Source of the DNA: JAHHTP01 sp964587555
GTDB lineage: Bacteria; Bacillota; Clostridia; Oscillospirales; Ruminococcaceae
Length of the DNA stretch: 25,245 bases
NCBI GenBank assembly: GCA_964587555.1
Contig: CAZPLR010000029.1
Location: forward strand, 1-25,245
Direction of reading: 5' to 3'
The translations under genes were made by a program, and so were the position numbers. This document shows, piece by piece, positions 20,111 through 25,245 of the stretch (position 1 is its first letter; every line of letters starts with the position of its first letter). The notes beneath the pieces were generated by a model. The model was not told where the DNA came from. It was given only the letters and a program-made list of their open reading frames with translations, and did not search any database.

Positions 20111-21580
20111 ATGTCAGAATTTAATACAAACAATTCGTCTGAAAAGGAAAACCGACCGCTGTCGGGACAGGAGCAGAATATAGAAGGCGCGCAGAATCAG
20201 CAGACCCAGTATACCGGGCAGGGACAAAGCTGGCAGCAGACCGATAACGGCTGTACCTATCACATGGGCTATACCGGATATCATAGCGACGCCGGCTGGC
20301 AGAGCGCGCAGCAGAATGCGAACGGCGCGCAGAGCTATAGCCAGACGCAGCAGCCATACGGGCAAAACCAGTACGTTTCTCAAAGCGCGCAGAAGGCAAA
20401 AAAAGAGAAAAAGCCGAAAAAGGCGACTGGGAAATACCGCGCGGCGGGGCTGATCGCAGCCTGCATGATTTTATCGCTTGGGTGCGGATTCGGCGGAACG
20501 ATGCTTGCCAACAGCGTTGGCGCAGGGGCTGCGGAAGAATCGACCTCCAGCGCTTCGTTTGACGATTCCTCTTCGCAGGAGCAGGATAATGGTGACAGCA
20601 GCGTCCCGGCAGTGACAACCCAGTCCAGCGGCGATAAGCTTTCGACCAACGAGGTGGTTAAAAAGTGCGCCGATTCGGTCGTGGAGATTATGACCGAAAG
20701 CGTTTCGACCGGCAGTATGTTTGGGCAGTATGTGCAGTCCGGCGCCGGCTCGGGAGTCATTCTGACGTCCGATGGCTATATTGTGACCAACCAACATGTC
20801 ATTGAAGACGCGACGAGTATCAAGGTGACGCTGCGCAACGGCACGACCTATGAAGCAAAGCTGGTCGCCTCGGATGAGCAGTCGGATTTGGCGGTCATCC
20901 AGATCGATGCGGATGGGCTGACCACCGCAACCTTTGCTGATTCGGATACGTTGGAAGTCGGGCAGACCGCCATTGCGATCGGCAACCCGCTTGGGCAGCT
21001 CGGCGGCAGCGTCAGCCAGGGTATTTTAAGCGCGTTGGATCGCGAGATTACGGTCGAGGACAACACGATGACCCTGCTGCAGACCGACGCGGCGATCAAT
21101 CCGGGCAACTCCGGCGGCGGCTTGTTCAATGATAACGGCGAGTTAATCGGTATCGTTAACGCAAAGAGCAGCGGCGAGAGCATCGACGGCTTAGGCTTTG
21201 CGATTCCCGCTAATCTGGTCAAGAGCGTTGCGGAGCAGCTGATTACGCAGGGCTATGTTTCCGGACGGATCAGTGTAGGCATGGATATGATCGAGATAGA
21301 CGACGTTTACACCGCGTATTATTACGGCGTTTCGCGCACCGGCTTATATGTGCAGGCGGTGAGCGGCAGCAATGCAATAGATGCAGGCTTTGAAACAGGC
21401 GACTGCATTGTTGCGGTCGGGGATACGGCGGTTTCCTCGATCAGCGAGTTTAACGAGGCAATCAAGGAATATGAGATCGGCGATACGGTTGATATTACGG
21501 TCATCCGCGGCAGCCGCAAGGGCGTATTGCAGCTAAAGCTTGCCGAATACACCGGCGAGGTCGCGCAAAGCGGCAGATAA
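20111..21580 (+). CDS. htrA: HtrA/DegP-type membrane-anchored serine protease
   Basis: A 489-aa envelope quality-control protease. Residues 1-95 form a Gln/Asn/Ser-rich cytoplasmic tail, then a Lys-rich stretch (96-109), one membrane helix (about 111-137), a Ser/Asp-rich linker (140-180), the trypsin-like domain (about 183-385) and a C-terminal PDZ domain (about 390-480). The triad is H229 (TNQHVIE), D259 (SDLAVIQ) and S334 (NPGNSGGGL). The start is set at 20111 (MSEFNTNN), where GGAGG lies 8 nt upstream; ATG at 20096 overlaps that ribosome site and has none of its own. It acts outside the membrane on misfolded proteins. Single gene with a terminator. Confidence 0.95.
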   Translation: MSEFNTNNSSEKENRPLSGQEQNIEGAQNQQTQYTGQGQSWQQTDNGCTYHMGYTGYHSDAGWQSAQQNANGAQSYSQTQQPYGQNQYVSQSAQKAKKEKKPKKATGKYRAAGLIAACMILSLGCGFGGTMLANSVGAGAAEESTSSASFDDSSSQEQDNGDSSVPAVTTQSSGDKLSTNEVVKKCADSVVEIMTESVSTGSMFGQYVQSGAGSGVILTSDGYIVTNQHVIEDATSIKVTLRNGTTYEAKLVASDEQSDLAVIQIDADGLTTATFADSDTLEVGQTAIAIGNPLGQLGGSVSQGILSALDREITVEDNTMTLLQTDAAINPGNSGGGLFNDNGELIGIVNAKSSGESIDGLGFAIPANLVKSVAEQLITQGYVSGRISVGMDMIEIDDVYTAYYYGVSRTGLYVQAVSGSNAIDAGFETGDCIVAVGDTAVSSISEFNEAIKEYEIGDTVDITVIRGSRKGVLQLKLAEYTGEVAQSGR

Positions 21581-21616
21581 GCGCTTATCTACTCCTTTCA
21601 CAAATGGATTTATATA

Positions 21617-21659
21617 GCGGGGAACCGGTTGGAGCAATCCAACCGGCTCCCTGCGTTTT
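21617..21659 (+). terminator. Terminator of htrA
   Basis: An arm of about 17 bp (21617-21633) pairs with 21638-21654 with two mismatches and a GCAA loop, followed by GTTTT. It marks the end of the htrA transcript before the assembly gap. Confidence 0.8.
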
Positions 21660-21707
21660 GCTGTCCCGCCGCTTGCCGAGAAGGAAGCATTGGCATAACC
21701 GGCGGGG

Positions 21708-21807
21708 NNNNNNNNNNNNNNNNNNNNNNNNNNNNNNNNNNNNNNNNNNNNNNNNNNNNNNNNNNNNNNNNNNNNNNNNNNNNNNNNNNNNNNNNNNNNN
21801 NNNNNNN
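21708..21807. other. Assembly gap of 100 N
   Basis: Exactly 100 N, the conventional filler for a gap of unknown size. Any reading frame that seems to cross it has no meaning. The racemase-like frame on the right enters the gap open, and no convincing end of that gene is readable on the left side (21660-21707), although the left flank could hold a frame-shifted tail. Confidence 0.99.
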
Positions 21808-21956
21808 CGGGCCTTTTCCGGATTCCCGATGAGCGCTGCGGTATCGCCGGGTGCGATATCCGGCGCGCCGGTGATATCGGCTGCGAGCTGATCCATGCAG
21901 AGTGCGGAGGAGAGGGAGTGCCCGCCGAACAGGATTGCAATCTTTCTTTTTTGCAT
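21808..21956 (-). pseudogene. Chimeric vanG/vanT fragment (ligase start joined to racemase domain), cut by gap
   Basis: ATG at 21956, preceded by AAAGAGGT, opens a frame that runs 49 codons into the N gap. Residues 1-14, MQKRKIAILFGGHS, are the classic start of D-Ala-D-Ala/D-Ser ligases (Ddl, VanG). From about residue 18 the sequence is instead the C-terminal domain of an alanine/serine racemase: LCMDQLAADITGAPDIAPGD, then TAALIG, matching the CMDQ...PGD...LIG pattern of Alr and VanT. In vanG operons vanG comes first and vanT last, so the join looks like an in-frame deletion of most of vanG, anything between, and most of vanT. With an assembly gap adjacent, misassembly is equally possible. 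Confidence 0.6.
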
Positions 21957-21980
21957 AGCAGTACCTCTTTTCTTGGCGCA

Positions 21981-22015
21981 CAGACCGCAGTGGGGCCTGC
22001 TCCATCTGCGGTCTG
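21981..22015. promoter_or_regulatory. Hairpin between the carboxypeptidase and ligase-start genes
   Basis: A perfect 10-bp inverted repeat (CAGACCGCAG at 21981-21990 with CTGCGGTCTG at 22006-22015) and a 15-nt loop fill most of the 63-bp intergenic gap. There is no T run on either strand at the usual place, so it is more likely an mRNA-stability or processing element than a terminator. Confidence 0.5.
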
Positions 22016-22019
22016 CTGT

Positions 22020-22949
22020 CTACTTTGTCGTTTCTTTGCCTAAGGCGGTATAGACGCTGATCGCGTCTAAGATATGGCGCTGCTCGGTCTTATGATTGCC
22101 GCTTGCGCCGGTGGTAATCAAAATGTATTCTCTGCCGTTGATCCTTGCGAGGGTGGCGAGGCACAGCCCCGCCTGCTTGGTATAGCCTGTCTTTCCGCCC
22201 AAGATTTCTCCGCACGGCAAAGCCGGGTCGCCCAAGGCTTCAAACAGTGTGCTGCGGAAGGTAAACCCGTCCGTATGCTGCTCAGTCGGCTTCACACTGT
22301 GCCGCCTGCTGCAAAAAATCTCCCGAAACGTTTCATTTTGCAGCGCATACCGCAGAAGCGCGGACAGATCGGAAACGGTAGTATAGTGATTCTTGTTGTG
22401 CAGCCCGGTACAGTTTGTAAAATGGGTGTCATCCATGCCAAGCGCTTTCGCCTTTTCGTTCATGCGGTCGACAAAGGCGCTCTCGTCCCCGGCGATCACT
22501 CTTGCAAGGGTGATGCAGCACTCCGCGCCGGAGGGAAGCAGCGCGCCGTAGATCAAGTCGGCGGCAGTCCCGGTCTCATCGGGCATGAAGCCCGCCATCG
22601 AAGCATCCTCGGCGTACAGCGCGGGAAAGATGTCCGCCGGAAGCGTGATGATCTGGGAGAGGTCGTCCAGTTCCTCCAGCGCGATGACCGCCGTCATGAT
22701 CTTGGTCAGCGACGCGGGATAGACCTTCTTATCCGCATTTTTTTCGGCGACGATCTCGTCTGTGTCCAGCCGGATGAGAATCGCCGATTTACTGGAAAGC
22801 TGCGAAAACCCAAGCGGGTCGTTATGGATGCTGTGGATAAAGCTTGCCGTGAGCAAAGCAAGCAGCAAAAGGATGCAGAGGATCAAAATCAGAACGCCGC
22901 AGCGCTTTCTCCTTCTGCGTGGGGAGGATCTTGCGGGTTTTTGTGCCAT
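22020..22949 (-). CDS. D-alanyl-D-alanine carboxypeptidase, S11 family (VanY-like in a vanG-type locus)
   Basis: A 309-aa membrane-anchored serine D,D-carboxypeptidase. A basic N-terminus (RRRRKR, 11-16) and one helix (about 18-38) lead to an outside S11 domain with S80-L-T-K83 and K253-T-G255. The second motif reads S140-G-A rather than SxN. The protein lacks the C-terminal beta domain of PBP5. It removes the terminal D-Ala from wall precursors, which in resistance operons removes vancomycin targets; VanY of VanD-type loci is likewise a penicillin-binding protein. Start at 22949; the longer frame to 23060 runs through the promoter region. The 115-bp gap upstream has TATACT (22987-22992, reverse) with a poor -35, as expected for an activated promoter. 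Confidence 0.88.
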   Translation of the reverse strand: MAQKPARSSPRRRRKRCGVLILILCILLLLALLTASFIHSIHNDPLGFSQLSSKSAILIRLDTDEIVAEKNADKKVYPASLTKIMTAVIALEELDDLSQIITLPADIFPALYAEDASMAGFMPDETGTAADLIYGALLPSGAECCITLARVIAGDESAFVDRMNEKAKALGMDDTHFTNCTGLHNKNHYTTVSDLSALLRYALQNETFREIFCSRRHSVKPTEQHTDGFTFRSTLFEALGDPALPCGEILGGKTGYTKQAGLCLATLARINGREYILITTGASGNHKTEQRHILDAISVYTALGKETTK

Positions 22950-23063
22950 TTGGGGAAAGCCTTCTTTCTTTGTTTTGACAAGAAATAGTATACTCCATCC
23001 GCAAGGCGGTGACTTTAAGATTTCCTTTGGAAAAAATAAAGAAAAAATAAAACCTGCCAAAAA

Positions 23064-23110
23064 AATAAAACCCGTCCGAAAACTGCTTTTTATCGCGGTT
23101 CCCGGACGGG
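23064..23110 (-). terminator. Terminator of the vanRS-like operon
   Basis: On the reverse strand CCCGTCCG (23103-23110) pairs with CGGACGGG (23071-23078) around a 24-nt loop and is followed by TTTTATTTTTTT. It starts 13 bp after the kinase stop codon and separates the regulatory unit from the carboxypeptidase unit. Confidence 0.88.
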
Positions 23111-23123
23111 AAAAATTTTGAAG

Positions 23124-24215
23124 TTATGCCGGCAAGGTTACAATGAAGGCGGTGTGTTCGTTTTCGCTTTTTGCGGTAATGCTGCCGCCGTGAAGGCTGA
23201 CGATTTCTTTGGCGATTGCAAGGCCGAGTCCCGCTCCGCCGGAATTCGTGTTGCGGGCGTTGTCTAAGCGGAAGAATTTTTCGAAGATTTGTTCTAAGCG
23301 GTGCGGCGGGATCGTTGCGCCGGTATTGGTGCAGACGATCTGCACCTGATTTGGCTTTGAAAAGACCGAGAGCAGGATCGGCGTATTGGGATAGCTATAG
23401 GAAACGGCGTTTTTCAGAATATTAGAAAAAACTCTTGCCAGCTTATCCGGATCGCCGTAGATCGTTAGGTTTTCCGGTGCGGATATTTTAATGATATTCC
23501 CATGCGCGCTGAGGATCGGGTAAAATTCATCCGCAAGCTGGGTCAGCAGGAACGGAAGCGAGAACGTTTCTTTCTGCAGGGTGATATGCTGTAAATTGTA
23601 GCGGGTAATCTCGAAAAACTCGTCGATGAGCTGCTCTAAGCGAATTGCTTTTTTCAGGGTGATGCCGATATATTTGGAGCGCTGCTCCTGCGGCATTTCG
23701 GGCGCTTCCTCCATTAAGCTTAGGTAGCCGATGACCGAGGTAAGCGGCGTTTTCAGGTCATGTGCAAGGTAGGTGACAAGATCGTTTTTGCGGGCGGATT
23801 CTTCCTTGAGCGCCTGCTCGTGGCGCAGCATGACCGCTTTTACCTCAGCCGCCTCCGCAGAAAGCTCCAGATATTCCCGCGGAAATATTTCGTCGGCGTT
23901 AAGCTCTTGCGAAAAGTAGCTTTTAACCATCCGGCTGGAAAGCGTGATGGTTTTCTGGCGGGTGCGCTTTTGCACCGAAAAACAGAGCATCGTGCAGACA
24001 AACAGCCAAAAGCAGGTAAGCACGCAAAGCCCCACAATGATAACGCTGCGAATGTTGCCCCAAAGCGGATAGCCGTTTACGACAAGCCGTTCTAAAATTT
24101 CCTTGATGGAATAACCGAACAGTTCGCTGACGACAAACCAGAACGCGGCGGTTAAGAGCGTGCCGGCGAACACCACGCCGATCAGGATGAAAAAATGCTT
24201 GACTTTAGTTTTCAA
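23124..24215 (-). CDS. vanS: VanS-like sensor histidine kinase
   Basis: A 363-aa membrane kinase. Two membrane helices (about 9-31 and 57-79) flank a short outside loop of about 25 residues, followed by a HAMP-like linker. The DHp domain has H152 in AHDLKTPLTS, and the HATPase has the N box FSNILKNA (263-270) and the G box GGAGLGLAI (326-334). The short sensor loop is typical of VanS proteins. The start is uncertain: the best reading is TTG at 24215, giving MKTKVKHFF and overlapping the regulator by 11 bp; the ATG at 24338 lies far inside the regulator gene. It is the partner of the adjacent response regulator. Confidence 0.85.
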   Translation of the reverse strand: MKTKVKHFFILIGVVFAGTLLTAAFWFVVSELFGYSIKEILERLVVNGYPLWGNIRSVIIVGLCVLTCFWLFVCTMLCFSVQKRTRQKTITLSSRMVKSYFSQELNADEIFPREYLELSAEAAEVKAVMLRHEQALKEESARKNDLVTYLAHDLKTPLTSVIGYLSLMEEAPEMPQEQRSKYIGITLKKAIRLEQLIDEFFEITRYNLQHITLQKETFSLPFLLTQLADEFYPILSAHGNIIKISAPENLTIYGDPDKLARVFSNILKNAVSYSYPNTPILLSVFSKPNQVQIVCTNTGATIPPHRLEQIFEKFFRLDNARNTNSGGAGLGLAIAKEIVSLHGGSITAKSENEHTAFIVTLPA

Positions 24216-24900
24216 TTTTATATCCGCACCCCCAGACCGTTTTAATGTATTTCGGATTTTCGAATGAGTCGCCCATCTTTTCCCGCAGGTTGCGGATATG
24301 AACTGGGATGGTGTTGCTGCGTTTATTATAGTAGTCATCGCCCCAGACCTCGTGGAAAAGCTCCTCCGCGTCGATCACCTTGCCTTTTTCACGAAGCAGC
24401 TTATAGAGGATTAAGAACTCCGCGCGGGTCAGGGAAAGCGGCTTTTCGTTGAGCAGGCACTCATGCGTGCGTTTATTGAGCATGAGCCCGCCGTGGGAAA
24501 GCCAGTCGTCTTCCTCGGGCGCCGGCTGGTTATACCGCAGGTAACGGCGCAGCTGCGCTTTGATTCTGGCAACCAGCTCCAACGGGCGGAACGGTTTGGT
24601 GATGTAGTCGTCCGCGCCGATGGAAAGCCCGGTGATCTTGTCCATCTCGCTGTCCTTTGCGGTGAGCATGATGACGGGATATTGATGCGTTTTGCGGATC
24701 TCGGCGCAAAGCTGCAAGCCGCTTGCGTCCGGAAGCATAATATCTAAAACCGCCAGATCAAAGCTTTCGGTTTTGATTAGCTCCAAAGCGTCGGCGCCGT
24801 TGTGGCAGACGGAAACAGCAAAGCCATCGTTTTTGAGATATAGCGTAATTAGCTCTGCGATCTCTATTTCATCATCCACAACTAAAATTCGGTTTTCCAT
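24205..24900 (-). CDS. vanR: VanR-like OmpR-family response regulator
   Basis: A 231-aa two-domain regulator. The receiver domain has the acidic pocket D9-D10, phosphoacceptor D53 (LAVLDIMLP), T80 and K102 (ITKPF). The C-terminal winged-helix DNA-binding domain (about 130-231) ends in VWGCGYKIEN. The sequence resembles VanR of vanG/vanD loci more than PhoB, chiefly by the SLTRAEFLILYKLL and RSNTIPVHIRNLREK segments. ATG at 24900 is used (MENRILVVDDE, with GGAAGGAA upstream); the longer frame to 25008 covers the promoter. It is first in an operon with the kinase and likely activates the carboxypeptidase promoter and its own. Confidence 0.9.
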   Translation of the reverse strand: MENRILVVDDEIEIAELITLYLKNDGFAVSVCHNGADALELIKTESFDLAVLDIMLPDASGLQLCAEIRKTHQYPVIMLTAKDSEMDKITGLSIGADDYITKPFRPLELVARIKAQLRRYLRYNQPAPEEDDWLSHGGLMLNKRTHECLLNEKPLSLTRAEFLILYKLLREKGKVIDAEELFHEVWGDDYYNKRSNTIPVHIRNLREKMGDSFENPKYIKTVWGCGYKIEN

Positions 24901-24940
24901 AAGGGTATGATTCCTTCCTTCCGTTTTCTGCGTTGCCTTT

Positions 24941-24946
24941 ATTATA
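24941..24946 (-). promoter_or_regulatory. -10 box of the vanR-like gene
   Basis: TATAAT on the reverse strand, 40 bp before the start codon. The region 16-18 bp further upstream is A/T-rich, without a recognisable TTGACA. Such a weak -35 is usual for promoters that need an activator. Confidence 0.55.
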
Positions 24947-25019
24947 CCATGTTTGGAGAGGAAAAATTTTAAGAAAAAATAAAGACGCGCAAAAAACCCG
25001 AAAAGCATTGGCTTAACAG

Positions 25020-25060
25020 TGATAAGAAACGAATCAAACTTATCAGCTGTCGGCTGACAG
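25020..25060. repeat. Two dyads upstream of the vanR-like gene
   Basis: TGATAAG (25020-25026) and CTTATCA (25039-25045) form a perfect 7-bp inverted repeat with a 12-bp centre. Directly next to it CTGTC (25047-25051) and GACAG (25056-25060) form a second dyad. They lie about 75-115 bp upstream of the -10 box. They may be a regulator site or small RNA hairpins; nothing links them to VanR directly. Confidence 0.35.
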
Positions 25061-25079
25061 TTTCGGAGTGCATACGAAA

Positions 25080-25113
25080 GCCCGCCTGAATCCTAACATG
25101 GACTCAGACGGGC
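25080..25113 (-). terminator. Hairpin resembling a terminator, reverse strand
   Basis: On the reverse strand GCCCGTCTGAGTCC pairs fully with GGATTCAGGCGGGC over 14 bp using two G-T wobbles, with a 6-nt loop and a TTTCG tail. On the forward strand the same two positions are A-C mismatches, so the structure favours a reverse-strand RNA. It could end a transcript entering from beyond the window. The remaining 25114-25245 is A/T-rich with no gene that I can support. Confidence 0.45.
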
Positions 25114-25245
25114 AGTCTTCTCCTGTAGCCTGAAAGCCGATCGGCGCCTTATCTGTAGGGAAAAAACTTCCCAATAAAAAGAATATGAAAATTTTTTACA
25201 ACAATATAATTATGCCAAGCATTTCACTTTTGAATGGGATATGTC

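Noticed and set aside
21533..22005. Open frames that appear to run through the 100-N gap on both strands
   Set aside because: N codons can never give a stop, so these frames are artefacts. Only the segment from 21808 to 21956 has recognisable protein similarity.
22950..23060. N-terminal extension of the carboxypeptidase starting at 23060
   Set aside because: It would pass through the TATACT box region and next to the vanRS terminator, and it gives a hydrophobic stretch without a ribosome site. The start at 22949 fits S11 architecture better.
24216..24338. ATG start of the kinase at 24338
   Set aside because: It would overlap the regulator gene by more than 130 bp and add 41 residues unlike any kinase N-terminus. 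TTG at 24215 gives a normal short N-terminus before the first helix.
25080..25113. A tRNA or CRISPR repeat at the right end
   Set aside because: The hairpin is single, with no cloverleaf arms, no T-loop consensus and no second copy of the repeat nearby.

Overview
This 25.2-kb window looks like a chromosomal stretch of an anaerobic Bacillota, most likely a gut Clostridia of the Oscillospirales kind. That placement is inferred from strong AGGAGG-type ribosome sites, sigma-A promoters with 17-bp spacers, many hairpin+U terminators, roughly half G+C (by eye), and a gene set that includes a GH127 arabinofuranosidase, a PadR remnant and a vanG-type locus. A run of exactly 100 N at 21708-21807 shows that this is a scaffolded draft or metagenomic assembly.

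Left part (1-5.9 kb): the end of an unknown gene; a reverse-strand metallo-beta-lactamase-fold hydrolase; a decayed-looking small ORF; an uncharacterised 190-aa protein with an LYHGSN start; a hexapeptide-repeat acetyltransferase; a reverse-strand HD-domain protein/mnmA operon; and cysK, which diverges from that operon. Almost every unit has a recognisable promoter or terminator.

Centre (5.9-15.5 kb): one ten-gene operon for a Mrp/MBH-type ion-translocating membrane complex. The order is mrpE, mrpF, mrpG, a DUF4040 (MbhD-like) gene, an MbhE-MrpB fusion, mrpC, mrpD, then three more MrpD/NuoL-family subunits. The first seven genes follow the order of the Mrp half of archaeal membrane-bound hydrogenases (MbhA-H). 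Where the hydrogenase module would follow, there are extra antiporter-like subunits instead. All four antiporter-like subunits keep the Glu and Lys residues used for proton transfer. The operon has a strong promoter, a structured leader of about 175 nt that may be an ion-sensing riboswitch, and a clear terminator. This is the most interesting system in the window.

Right-centre (15.5-21.7 kb): an S66 LD-carboxypeptidase and a GH127 beta-L-arabinofuranosidase in one operon; a secreted, membrane-anchored protein of unknown function; a truncated PadR regulator with a coupled 32-codon ORF on the reverse strand; and an HtrA-type surface serine protease with a Gln/Asn-rich cytoplasmic tail.

Right end (21.7-25.2 kb, reverse strand): a vanG-type glycopeptide-resistance locus in the usual two-operon layout. 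A VanR-like regulator and VanS-like kinase end in a terminator. A second unit then encodes a membrane D,D-carboxypeptidase (S11, VanY-like) and an ORF that starts like a VanG/Ddl D-Ala ligase but, within about 15 codons, reads as the racemase domain of VanT, just before the N gap. Either the ligase gene has been deleted or the assembly has collapsed; as read, the locus has no intact ligase.
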